DNA from: CAYVOV01 sp964453525
Lineage (GTDB): Bacteria > Chloroflexota > Dehalococcoidia > Dehalococcoidales > UBA2162
Assembly (NCBI GenBank): GCA_964453525.1
Contig: CAYVOV010000017.1
Span: 28,680-92,679, forward strand
DNA length: 64,000 bases
Direction: 5' to 3'
Within the stretch, counting starts at the first letter, position 1. Each line of letters opens with the position of its first letter. The notes under the pieces were generated by a model. It was not told the origin of the DNA. It was given only the letters and a program-made list of their open reading frames with translations, and did no database searches. Shown here piece after piece: positions 54,122-62,997 of the stretch. The translations under genes and the position numbers were made by a program.

Positions 54122-55924
54122 ATGATTGGTGGTTACGTTGGCAAAATGCTCTTCGTGAATCTTTCCAGAAGAGTGATTCACGAAGAGACGCCGGATGAAA
54201 GTCTCTACCGAGACTACATAGGAGGGTATGGTGTCGGGGCTAGGATATTGTATGACCGTATGAAGCCCGGTGTTGATCCGCTGGGACCTGACAATATTTT
54301 TGGGGTCATTACTGGACCTCTGACAGGTACTGCTGCCACTGTGGGTACAAGGTATACAGCAGTAGCTAAATCTCCAATAACAGGTGGTTGGGGAGATGCC
54401 AACTCCGGAGGTAGTTTTGGTTCGCTTCTAAAATTCGCTGGCTATGATGCGGTATTCTTTACTGGAATAGCTGATAATCCAGTTTATCTCTTTGTTGATA
54501 ACGGCAAAGCTGAACTGAGGGACGCAAGTCATCTATGGGGTAAGGATACGTATGAAACTGAAGATATGATAAAAGCTGAGCTGGGAGATGATGTGGAAAG
54601 TGTCTGTATTGGCCCATCTGGTGAGAAACTGGCCCTCATTTCTTGCATTATAACTAATAGAGGGGCCGCTGCAGGGCGCTCAGGATTAGGGGCAGTAATG
54701 GGATCAAAGAAACTAAAGGCAATAGCCGCTAAAGGAAACAAGAAGTTCGCAATAGCCGATAGCCAAGCTGCTAATAAACTGAGAAGAGAGCAAATAGCAG
54801 TATTGAGAACTCCAGGACCGGACGGTACATCAATGATTGACCGATTCCACAAATATGGGACTTCCTCTATGGCGATGCGTTCGGCTCATAGTGGTGATTG
54901 CCCGGTAAAGAACTGGGGTGGTATTGGCATTGAGGATTTCAAAGATGCCGAAGGGCTCAGTGGCGATGCAGCAATAGCGAATATGGAAAGAAGTGCGGGC
55001 TGTTGGCACTGCCCCATTGCCTGCGAAGGCAGACTAGAAGAAGGAACGGGTGAATATAAGTATCCCGCCGGCACGCGGAGAATTGAATATGAGACCCAAG
55101 GTTCTTTTGGAGTATTGTGTCTTAACAACAACACAGAGTCACTTAACATGGTTAATCACATATGTAACAGCTATGGTCTGGACACTATTTCAGGCGGTGG
55201 TGTTATTGCCTTCGCTATAGAGTGCTATGAAAATGGTATTATTACCAAGGCAGATACCGATGGTATTGAACTTACCTGGGGTAATCACAGAGCTATAGTC
55301 GATATGACTTGGAAGATGGCAAAGCGAGAGGGACTTGGTGATATCCTTGCTGACGGTGTAAAAAAAGCAGCCGAAAAAATCGGCAAAGGTGCTGAGAAAT
55401 ACGCTGTGCATATTGGAGGACAAGAACTAGGTATGCATGACCCGAAACTGGCTATGCGACCGGGACACCCCGCTGCTGCTCGCTATCAGATGGATGCCAC
55501 GCCTGGCCGCCATACCCAGGGGTTCGGGCCCAGTAGTTTTAACAGTCATATAATGAATGCTGCAGGGCTTTGTATGTTTGCTAGTATGGGACGGCCAGAA
55601 TACACAGAGGGGTTTCTAAAAGCAGTAACTGGTTTGGACCGTTCGCTTGATGATTTGGCGAAGATAGGTGAAAGGATTGCGAACATCAGGCATGCTTTTA
55701 ATCTGCGAGAAGGAATTAATGAGAAGGAATGGCCGGTACATCCCAGAATAATTGGAATTCCTCCCCAGACAGAAGGTCCGCTTGAAGGGGTGACTGTCGA
55801 TATAGATGCTCAAGTAAACGATAATCTCAAGGCGCTTGACTGGAACCTGAAGACGACAAAGCCGAGTAAGAAAAAGCTACTGGAACTCGGGCTTGATGAT
55901 ATTGCAAAGGAACTCTGGCCTTAG
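54122..55924 (+). CDS. Aldehyde ferredoxin oxidoreductase (tungsten-pterin) family
   Basis: 600 residues from the ATG at 54122 (AAGGAG upstream). N-terminal domain with GYVGKMLFVNLSRR and IGGYGVGARIL, then TGGWGDANSGGSFGSLLKFAGYDAVFFTG for the pterin. The [4Fe-4S] ligands are C294, C297 and C301 in CWHCPIAC plus a late Cys (AAGLCMFASMG). It would oxidise an aldehyde to an acid with ferredoxin. Substrate class (AOR, FOR, GOR-like) is open. It could take the aldehyde formed after a dehydratase and SDR. No tungsten-cofactor genes are seen. Confidence 0.92.
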   Translation: MIGGYVGKMLFVNLSRRVIHEETPDESLYRDYIGGYGVGARILYDRMKPGVDPLGPDNIFGVITGPLTGTAATVGTRYTAVAKSPITGGWGDANSGGSFGSLLKFAGYDAVFFTGIADNPVYLFVDNGKAELRDASHLWGKDTYETEDMIKAELGDDVESVCIGPSGEKLALISCIITNRGAAAGRSGLGAVMGSKKLKAIAAKGNKKFAIADSQAANKLRREQIAVLRTPGPDGTSMIDRFHKYGTSSMAMRSAHSGDCPVKNWGGIGIEDFKDAEGLSGDAAIANMERSAGCWHCPIACEGRLEEGTGEYKYPAGTRRIEYETQGSFGVLCLNNNTESLNMVNHICNSYGLDTISGGGVIAFAIECYENGIITKADTDGIELTWGNHRAIVDMTWKMAKREGLGDILADGVKKAAEKIGKGAEKYAVHIGGQELGMHDPKLAMRPGHPAAARYQMDATPGRHTQGFGPSSFNSHIMNAAGLCMFASMGRPEYTEGFLKAVTGLDRSLDDLAKIGERIANIRHAFNLREGINEKEWPVHPRIIGIPPQTEGPLEGVTVDIDAQVNDNLKALDWNLKTTKPSKKKLLELGLDDIAKELWP

Positions 55925-55934
55925 GTAAAATGCT

Positions 55935-55973
55935 CGCCGGATAGGGTTATCCTGTGTCATTCCCTATCCGGCG
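55935..55973. terminator. Bidirectional hairpin terminator
   Basis: CGCCGGATAGGG and CCCTATCCGGCG form a perfect 12-bp stem between the convergent aldehyde oxidoreductase and 2-hydroxyacid dehydrogenase genes. Confidence 0.8.
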
Positions 55974-55991
55974 GCTCATTCCTTTCATAAT

Positions 55992-57008
55992 TTACCTGGT
56001 TAACTCCACCTTGGGTATGACTGTTTGATTGACGACATTCTTTGGCCATCGTCCACTGAGTACTCTGGCTGCTTCTTGAGTGGGGTTTACAGGCTGTAGT
56101 TCTAAGGCTGCTTTGGAGAATGAAGCAGAGTGTGGAGTAACTAGAATATTATCCATTTTAAACAACGGATTATCTGGATCAATTGGCTCCTTTTCAAAAA
56201 CATCCAATCCGGCACCAGCTATCCACTTCTCCTGCAGGGCTTTAATCAGTGACGCTTCATCGACTATTCCGCCTCGACCTGTATTGATAAAATACGCGGT
56301 TGATTTCATCTGTTTGAATTCACTTTCTCCAATGAGATGCCAGGTTTCCTTGTTCAGGGGAGTATGTATAGAGATAAAATCCGATTCCTTAAGTAGTTCA
56401 GGTAGACTCACCAATTCTATGTTGCACTCTTCGGCCAGAGATTGATCCAAGTAAGGGTCGTAACCTATTGTTCTCATTCCAAAACACTGGGCTTTCTTGG
56501 CCATCATGCGCGCGATTGCACCACAGCCTACGAGACCTAAAACCTGACCATGAATTGGCTGCATAGAAGAAAGTATATCCTGTCTACTTTCAGCCCAGCG
56601 ACCGTGCTTGGTCCAATCATTCAGTAAAGCCAATTTTTTAGCGCAAGCAAGGAGCAGGGTGATAGCATGGTTCGATACTTCCTCGATACACCAGTTTGAT
56701 GCGGGATTGTTAACCACAAGAATGCCGTTATCGGTAGCAGCATCGATATCAATACCATCATAACCGACAGAGTAAGTAATAATAGCAAGGCATTTCGGTA
56801 ATGCCTCCATAACCCGGCGTGTGAAAAAGCGCCCTCCTCCAAGTATGACATCAACATCCTTGGCCACTGCAGTGAGCTCGTCTTCGGTGGCAAATCTTGC
56901 TGAAATAAAATCAGCTTCAATATTCAACTTGGCCAGCTCTTTTTCCTCTATCTCAGTAGAAATGCCGCTCAATTTACCCATTGTCAAGATTTTAAATTTG
57001 TTTTTCAT
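55992..57008 (-). CDS. D-isomer-specific 2-hydroxyacid dehydrogenase
   Basis: 338 residues. NAD-binding VLGLVGCGAIARMMAKKA, catalytic Arg in NTGRGGIVDEA, Glu in LDVFEKEP and His in VTPHSAS, the complete triad. The end (GRWPKNVVNQTVIPKVEL) is like phosphoglycerate-dehydrogenase-type members. It interconverts a 2-hydroxyacid and a 2-oxoacid; in this setting it may act on the dehydratase product. AAGG precedes the ATG. Same strand as the dehydratase cluster to its right, with 284 bases between. Confidence 0.9.
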   Translation of the reverse strand: MKNKFKILTMGKLSGISTEIEEKELAKLNIEADFISARFATEDELTAVAKDVDVILGGGRFFTRRVMEALPKCLAIITYSVGYDGIDIDAATDNGILVVNNPASNWCIEEVSNHAITLLLACAKKLALLNDWTKHGRWAESRQDILSSMQPIHGQVLGLVGCGAIARMMAKKAQCFGMRTIGYDPYLDQSLAEECNIELVSLPELLKESDFISIHTPLNKETWHLIGESEFKQMKSTAYFINTGRGGIVDEASLIKALQEKWIAGAGLDVFEKEPIDPDNPLFKMDNILVTPHSASFSKAALELQPVNPTQEAARVLSGRWPKNVVNQTVIPKVELTR

Positions 57009-57292
57009 CGGCCTTTTCTCATATAAAGTTAATCTTATATGCTATTTTGAAATGACACAGGCGGAGTAACATTTCTTCCTTACTTCCTGCTCATTGTGAA
57101 TAAACAGGTGATATTATGATTGGTATTCTGTTGTATGTATAACGTTTGTAAAAATCTTTTTCAATTTTGCGTGAATGTTTCCTACATTGTTATTGATGCA
57201 CCGATAAGAACCAGCGTTATGGCTAATATCTAAAATAAATTATACAGTTTAACTTTTATGTGGTTGATTTATCTGATGCATCGATACCAATC

Positions 57293-58453
57293 TCAGTCTC
57301 CCTGGTACAGGTGTTTATTCACCACTTCTTCATCAAGTTCTATGCCAAGCCCCGGCTCTTTGGGGGGGATGATATATCCATCTTCCCACTGGATAGGCTT
57401 CTTGAGTATCTCTGCATGGAAACCGCCAAACCTCTCAATACTTTCTTGGATTAAGAAATTGGGGCTGCAGGTATCAACCTGTATGTCGGCGATAGCTTCT
57501 ATAGGCCCCGCATAGAGATGTGGAGCAATATGTGCGTAATAGGCTTCAGCCATACCGGCAATTTTCTTGGCTTCCAGAATGCCGCCAACACGTCCGAGAG
57601 CAAACTGCAAGATAGCAGCAGATTTATTCTCCAGCAGGTCTCTAAACTCATATTTTGTGCACAGTCTTTCACCGGTAGCAACAGGAATTTTAGTGTGGTG
57701 AGCTACTCTGGCCATTTCTCTTTTATTCTCCGGAGGAACCGGTTCTTCAAACCACAATGGATCATACTTCTCAAGTCTCCTGGCCAACCTGATAGCACTG
57801 GAGGTGGTCATCTGTCCATGAGTACCTATAAGTATATCGCACTTATCCCCGACCGCTTCTCGTACTCTTTTGACCACCTCCTCGGCATTCTCAAGTGCTT
57901 CTAAAGAAATTTGTTGAGGAGTAGACGCCATTCCAGGTACAACAGGATCAAGCTTTACTGCTGTGAAACCCATTTTCACGTAATCAGCCGCCCTTTCTGC
58001 TGCAATGTCCGGGACTTTTTGAACATTTGACATTCCCATCTGAATAGGCTCGTCAGAAGCTGAATACAAATACGTATAGCTTCTCAACTTTTCGTGATAC
58101 TGACCACCGAGCAGGTTATAGACCGGCTGTTCCAGGGCTTTACCTATAATATCCCAACAGGCCTGTTCCAGAGCACTTAGTATACACATCCTGGTTGCTC
58201 CAGAACCATAACCATTGCCATAGACTTTTCTCCATACATCTTCTATCTGAAATGGGTCGGCATCAATAAAGTACTGTTCGCCCATAGCATGAAATAGTTG
58301 GTCTACAACCTGTGGAGAAAAACCAACACCCCACGGTTCGCCAATGCCCTCAATTCCGTTATCTGTAATCAGCTTTACGAAATTCCAGAGCCTTAAACCA
58401 CGATGCGGTGGAGGATTTTCTACTATATATGTTTTCATGTCTACTATTTTCAT
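57293..58453 (-). CDS. Enolase-superfamily dehydratase-like protein (MR/MLE), copy 3
   Basis: 386 residues, a paralogue of copies 1 and 2. GFTAVKLDPVVP, ILIGTHGQMTTSSAIRLA, FEEPVPPENKREMARVAHHT, ATGERLCTKYEF, AHIAPHLYAGP. Gly again sits at the first metal-ligand position. GGAGG precedes the ATG. It lies between another dehydratase and the 2-hydroxyacid dehydrogenase on the same strand. Confidence 0.86.
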   Translation of the reverse strand: MKIVDMKTYIVENPPPHRGLRLWNFVKLITDNGIEGIGEPWGVGFSPQVVDQLFHAMGEQYFIDADPFQIEDVWRKVYGNGYGSGATRMCILSALEQACWDIIGKALEQPVYNLLGGQYHEKLRSYTYLYSASDEPIQMGMSNVQKVPDIAAERAADYVKMGFTAVKLDPVVPGMASTPQQISLEALENAEEVVKRVREAVGDKCDILIGTHGQMTTSSAIRLARRLEKYDPLWFEEPVPPENKREMARVAHHTKIPVATGERLCTKYEFRDLLENKSAAILQFALGRVGGILEAKKIAGMAEAYYAHIAPHLYAGPIEAIADIQVDTCSPNFLIQESIERFGGFHAEILKKPIQWEDGYIIPPKEPGLGIELDEEVVNKHLYQGD

Positions 58454-58697
58454 TTGTTATTCCTCCAACGATTAACTACTGATTAAACCAGACTGATCTA
58501 AGAAAAAACGTAACTAAATTATTCAAAATTGTTTGCACGATAGTTTTATAACTGTGCTTATCATTGTTCTAACATATTTTGCCAACAATAACATTCGATT
58601 GGCAGACATTAAAATTCAACTAGCCTACCTCCTAGACTACCCGTTATTGGTACTCTAACAAGTAATCTACATTTTCGATTCACATTTTGATTTCGTA

Positions 58698-59783
58698 TTA
58701 AAGACTGAGTATTTTTCGCCTTTCAACTTCTTCAAAGTCAAATTCCATACCAAGTCCCGGCTTGGTGGGCATATGAACAAAGCCTTCCTCGTCTATCTGT
58801 ATCGTATCTTTGGCGCATACATCGTACCGTTCACCGGGCTCCATTTTTTCAAAAAAGTCGGTGTTTTTAATAGCACCGACTACATGAAGGTTGGCAAATT
58901 GGGATGCGGCATATCCCCAGCTGTGAGCCTCAAACTTCATGTTAAAGGCATCGCATATATCGGCCACCTTCTTTGCCAGGGTAATACCGCGCTGGGCATC
59001 AGCACGAATGATATCCACAATATGGTCAGCTATGTAGGGTATAAAATGGGCGGTTTTGGTGGTGTACATCGCTTCTGTCCCAGCGATGGGTATGTCCAGC
59101 AAATTGCTAAGCTCTTTGTTGCCCTCAAGGTCTGAATTCCACAGCGGCTCCTCATACCAGTAGAAATTTAGTTTCTCGAGCTCTCTACCCACCCAGAGGG
59201 CTTCCCGACGGTCATACCGGCACATGCTATCTAACATAAGGTCAATCCCATCACCTACCGCCTCACGCGTGGCACGGCAGGCCTCCACATGTTCTTTTGC
59301 ACCTCCCATGGGGTGTAGTTTGATTGCGGTATAGCCTTTCCCGACAAGGTCTTTTGCATGGTCGGCATAACCTTTAAGTGTATCAAATCCCAAACAACTG
59401 GCGTAAGCTCGAATCTTTTCTCTATATCCGCCTAACAGTTTATAAATCGGCAGCCCCGTGGCCTTGCCGGCGATATCCCATAAGGCAACATCTAAGGCGC
59501 CGACAGCATTCATGGATACTATGGCAGTGTGCCTGTTCACTATTGAGTCCAAAATGCTTTCTCTATCAAAAGGATCACGACCTACGAGCATCGGTTTTAA
59601 CCCTTCTACGATTGCGTAAGCCAGACCTTGACCTGAAGAACGACCTTCCGAAGCGAGGTAGTCACCTTCTATACCTTCGTCGGTAAACACTTGAACTAAA
59701 TCAGCTTGCGCCATATTCGCCGCTAAACCACGCATGGGCGACTCAACCTCGATGACGGTTACTTTAACATCTGTGATTTTCAT
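58698..59783 (-). CDS. Enolase-superfamily protein (MR/MLE), copy 4 (divergent)
   Basis: About 361 residues from the ATG at 59783 (AAGGAG upstream). It differs from copies 1-3. Here the metal ligands look complete: Asp in LMLDSMCRYD, Glu in WYEEPLW, Glu in AGTEAMY. GYTAIKLHPMG carries the Lys strand and KFEAHSWG a His near the end of the barrel. It thus looks like a standard member, perhaps an acid-sugar dehydratase or racemase. It lies downstream of SDR copy 3 on the same strand. Confidence 0.85.
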   Translation of the reverse strand: MKITDVKVTVIEVESPMRGLAANMAQADLVQVFTDEGIEGDYLASEGRSSGQGLAYAIVEGLKPMLVGRDPFDRESILDSIVNRHTAIVSMNAVGALDVALWDIAGKATGLPIYKLLGGYREKIRAYASCLGFDTLKGYADHAKDLVGKGYTAIKLHPMGGAKEHVEACRATREAVGDGIDLMLDSMCRYDRREALWVGRELEKLNFYWYEEPLWNSDLEGNKELSNLLDIPIAGTEAMYTTKTAHFIPYIADHIVDIIRADAQRGITLAKKVADICDAFNMKFEAHSWGYAASQFANLHVVGAIKNTDFFEKMEPGERYDVCAKDTIQIDEEGFVHMPTKPGLGMEFDFEEVERRKILSL

Positions 59784-59921
59784 TGTTTTTCTCCTTAAAG
59801 AATGACTTTTCAGACAGTCCAAATCAGGTACCGACCGCCTACCAACGCTAGTGATGGATTAATAATTATCTAGTTATCTCATAGCAATAATGTGTCCTAA
59901 TTAGTACGTCATGGCCACTTG

Positions 59922-60683
59922 TTACGGCATAACCAAACCGCCGTCTACCTGAAGAGTCTGACCTGTAATATTCCTAGAGATGTCCGAGGCTAAAAAGGCT
60001 ACTGCATTCGCCATATCTTCAGCTGTTTGAACCTGCTTCATGGGCACCCGCCCTTCATAACGCTCTATCAGCTCTGGAGAAGCCCCTTTACCACCTCCAT
60101 AGAATTTTGTTGGCACCATGCCAGGGGCAATGGCATTTACATTAATTCCCTCGGGTCCATAATCCATTGCCAGACCTCTGGTAATGTTAACTACTGCACC
60201 TTTTGCAGCCGCATAAGAAATGGGGCGCCCCAATCTACCACTAACTGATGCGACATTGATAATCTTGCCATATTTATGTTCAATCATGTTGGGAAGAACA
60301 GCTTTTATACAATTCATCGTCCCATAGAGGTTAACATTAATATCTTTTTGCCAGTTTTCCTCCGGTTGATTATGAAAAGGTCCTCCCCCAGAGGCCAGTC
60401 CGGCATTATTTACCAATATGTCTATCCTTCCGAATTCTTTCAAGGCTTCCTTTACGGCTTTGTCAACCTCGTCTTTATCAGCAACATCCACCTTAAGAGC
60501 AACAGCTTTACGTCCCAGAGCTTTGACCTCGTCCGCTGTCAGTTTGGCACCTTCAAGATTAACATCGGTAGAAATTATATCGCAACCCTCTTTAGCCAGA
60601 GTTATCGCTACAGCCTTACCAATACCTATAGGGCTAGCAGTCCCTGTTATCAGTGCCACCTTACCTATTAGTCCATAGTCCAT
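59922..60683 (-). CDS. Short-chain dehydrogenase/reductase (SDR), copy 3
   Basis: 253 residues, close to copy 1. VTGTASPIGIGKA pattern (ITGTASPIGIGKA), STDVNLEGA, NNAGLASGGG, Ser in ASVSGRLGR, YAAAK, GQTLQVDGGLVMP. It follows the solute-binding gene and a hairpin, and precedes two dehydratase genes. Confidence 0.9.
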   Translation of the reverse strand: MDYGLIGKVALITGTASPIGIGKAVAITLAKEGCDIISTDVNLEGAKLTADEVKALGRKAVALKVDVADKDEVDKAVKEALKEFGRIDILVNNAGLASGGGPFHNQPEENWQKDINVNLYGTMNCIKAVLPNMIEHKYGKIINVASVSGRLGRPISYAAAKGAVVNITRGLAMDYGPEGINVNAIAPGMVPTKFYGGGKGASPELIERYEGRVPMKQVQTAEDMANAVAFLASDISRNITGQTLQVDGGLVMP

Positions 60684-60781
60684 TATTTACTCCATTCTTT
60701 TTACATATATTTTATTCAAGCAAGATAGAACGAGCTAGCTCCTTCTTTTTCTGTTCAGTTATGGAGTACGATTGTCTTGAA

Positions 60782-60818
60782 GAGAGGGCTAGCAGATTCA
60801 GCTTCTTCTAGCCCTCTC
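60782..60818 (-). terminator. Intercistronic hairpin after the solute-binding gene
   Basis: GAGAGGGCTAG and CTAGCCCTCTC form a perfect 11-bp stem with a 15-base loop, no U-tract, in the same place as the hairpin at 46862-46894: just after a solute-binding gene and before the enzyme/permease genes. Confidence 0.6.
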
Positions 60819-60847
60819 CTGTGTAACCGATACTATCTTGTCCTGGC

Positions 60848-62677
60848 TTAGTATCCCATGGACTTCTTCAGGTCCTGGTCTACCCAGACGATTTTAAGCT
60901 GATCCCAGGCGCCGTACCAACCCACAGAAGTTATACCGTAATAATTCTTCATCCATGGCCAATAAAGGTTCCACTTATACTGTCGCGGTATCCATATTCC
61001 CCAGGCTGAGGCAAGCATGTATACGACCGCTTCTTTTACGGTTTTTTGGAAATTCGCTGGGTCTTTGATTATATCGCGGCCGATAACCGTCATGAGATTA
61101 TCGTAGTAGGGGTCATCGACCCAGGCATGGTTTTCATGCTGCCCACCTGCTTTGGTAGAAAGCGGCTGATCAGGTGCCCAAACTATGGTGCCATTCATCA
61201 TCTCTCCAGCTTTTTGCTGCTTACCAACTCGAATGCTCTGATGAGCACCACTCTCTAACGGTACAATCTCCATATCGATACCAATTGCCAGCAGGTACTC
61301 CCTAAGCAAACTCATTAAGTCTACTTCCGGAACTCGACAAAGTATCCTAGTCTTGAAGCCTTCCGGATACCCCGCTTCTGCCATAAGTTGCTTTGCCTTC
61401 TCAACGTCATAAGTAAACAGCATTTTCACTTCTTCAGGCAGTTCCTCCAGGGGAGTGTAATAGGGCTCATACGTGGGGTTAGGAGGGAACGGAACAGCGT
61501 GGATTTCACCGTCGCCTGAATAAAACTCGTCAATAATCTCCTGATTGTTTACCGCCAGGTTCATCGCCTGACGGACCCTGAGGTCATTGAAAGGTGGCGC
61601 ATCAATCCTGCCAGCTGGAATTTGGTGCCAGCTAAATCTTTTACTGTATCCCAGTTCAGGTATTCGGTCGAGCAATAATTTCGCGTCATCGTAGCCCAAA
61701 TCATTAATGTAGTCAACCTTACCTGTCCGGAAGGCAGCCAGTCTTGTTGAAGCATCCGATATGATAAGTTCTTTATATTTTTCAATATAGGGCCACTGAT
61801 TATCGGGGTGAATGGGATCGTGCTCAAAATAGTTAGGATTTCTCACGTAGCTTACAACACTGTCTGGAAGATAATCGACCATTATAAATGGTCCTGTCCC
61901 GATAACCTTTTCCCAATCGCTTCCCCAGCCTCCATATTCCGTCCAGCATTCAGGCGGATTAACATAGGCATTATCACCCATTTCAGTTAGTGCTATTCCT
62001 TGCCACTCAGGTGGTACCTTGACTTCAACCGTATACTTGTCAAGCGCCTTAAAGGAGGTTGGTCTTTGTTCTGGCTTAAACGCTACATTCTGCCAGAGTC
62101 CCTCATGCCAATACTGTTGTTCCAGCCACCAGGCCACATCCTCAGCAACTAATTCCCGGCCATTTACTGGCGGCTTATCGTGGTAGCGAATCCCTTTTTT
62201 AAGATTATAGATAATGGTCTCGTCATCAGGCAGCTCCCAGCTTTCAGCCAGCTCACCCGCCTCCAGCTCAATACGAGCACAATGACCGTACAACCAGTCC
62301 ACTTCCCCGGTTCCTTGTGGACCTACTGTCCATTTACCACCAATCAATTCATTACTTGTGAGCTGCATATGCCCGACCATAACGGCCATATTATTCATCG
62401 GATCATGTGAATAGTATGGCCCCGTTCTTATTGACGTGATTGTCCCGCCATACTGTGGCTTTTCGACGCTTTTTGTCATGGTTGTCCCGTCCAATTTCTC
62501 TAATGTCACCGTAACCATATTTTTCCCCGACGTCGTTACTCCCCCTTCCTCTTCCTCTTCCTCTTCTTCCTCCTCACCTGTAATTACCTCTTCTTCTGCA
62601 GAGGGACCACACGATGCTATTACCAAAGATATAGACATTAAGAAACTCACCAATATCCACAAAATTTTCATCTTCAT
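60848..62677 (-). CDS. ABC transporter solute-binding lipoprotein, family 5 (operator E)
   Basis: 609 residues. Signal MKMKILWILVSFLMSISLVIAS, lipobox Cys23, then a poly-Glu linker (residues 28-44) and a MVTVTLEKLDGTTMTKSVEKPQYGG segment shared with the lipoprotein at 46939. Family-5 marks: AESWELPDDETIIYNLKKGIRYHD, VIGTGPFIMVDYLPDSV, VEKAKQLMAEAGYPEGF. First gene of a cluster with SDR, two dehydratases and a hydroxyacid dehydrogenase, but no permease. It might use the dppBC pair at 44.7-46.7 kb. Confidence 0.9.
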   Translation of the reverse strand: MKMKILWILVSFLMSISLVIASCGPSAEEEVITGEEEEEEEEEEGGVTTSGKNMVTVTLEKLDGTTMTKSVEKPQYGGTITSIRTGPYYSHDPMNNMAVMVGHMQLTSNELIGGKWTVGPQGTGEVDWLYGHCARIELEAGELAESWELPDDETIIYNLKKGIRYHDKPPVNGRELVAEDVAWWLEQQYWHEGLWQNVAFKPEQRPTSFKALDKYTVEVKVPPEWQGIALTEMGDNAYVNPPECWTEYGGWGSDWEKVIGTGPFIMVDYLPDSVVSYVRNPNYFEHDPIHPDNQWPYIEKYKELIISDASTRLAAFRTGKVDYINDLGYDDAKLLLDRIPELGYSKRFSWHQIPAGRIDAPPFNDLRVRQAMNLAVNNQEIIDEFYSGDGEIHAVPFPPNPTYEPYYTPLEELPEEVKMLFTYDVEKAKQLMAEAGYPEGFKTRILCRVPEVDLMSLLREYLLAIGIDMEIVPLESGAHQSIRVGKQQKAGEMMNGTIVWAPDQPLSTKAGGQHENHAWVDDPYYDNLMTVIGRDIIKDPANFQKTVKEAVVYMLASAWGIWIPRQYKWNLYWPWMKNYYGITSVGWYGAWDQLKIVWVDQDLKKSMGY

Positions 62678-62939
62678 TTTTATATCATCTCCCTTTTCAA
62701 GATAATGTTCTGCACCTCATAGGGTGTAGTATATTTTTAATCAATCATTCCTACCTCCTTTGTCGGCCTTATTACATCTGTTCCTGCTTCAACGTAACCC
62801 TCACAGGAATAGTATATTTGTACTGCTTGAACATGGATGCCAGATATGATATTTGGAGCATCTCAGTTTTCGTATCAAGGTGAGAGCCTTTTTTAGATTA
62901 CATTACTATCAGTTATTGTTTCATAATATTAAATTTTTT

Positions 62940-62962
62940 ACGTATACGTTTAACGTATGCGT
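62940..62962. promoter_or_regulatory. ACGT-box operator E
   Basis: Boxes ACGT, ACGT, ACGT, GCGT at 62940, 62946, 62953 and 62959 (6-7-6). It overlaps the plus-strand promoter's -35 (TTTAAC, 62949-62954) and covers the start site of the minus-strand promoter. Confidence 0.82.
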
Positions 62963-62977
62963 TCAATATGTTATAAT
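62949..62977 (+). promoter_or_regulatory. Promoter of the MarR gene (TTTAAC-17-TATAAT)
   Basis: -35 TTTAAC (62949-62954) lies inside operator E and -10 TATAAT is at 62972-62977. Autorepression is the natural reading. Confidence 0.6.
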
Positions 62978-62997
62978 ATATATAATTCTAATGTCAA
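62970..62997 (-). promoter_or_regulatory. Promoter of the solute-binding gene (TTGACA-16-TATAAC)
   Basis: On the minus strand TTGACA (62992-62997) and TATAAC (62970-62975); operator E begins about eight bases downstream. Confidence 0.65.

Noticed and set aside
57129..57151. A sixth ACGT-box operator upstream of the 2-hydroxyacid dehydrogenase
   Set aside because: Only the two inner boxes (ATGT and ACGT, 7 bp apart) fit; the outer boxes do not match and no TTGACA promoter is placed as in the other five. It may be a weak site at best.
58535..58557. Partial palindrome GCACGATAG...AACTGTGC upstream of dehydratase copy 3
   Set aside because: It lacks ACGT boxes and its symmetry is limited to a few bases; a different regulator or chance cannot be told apart.
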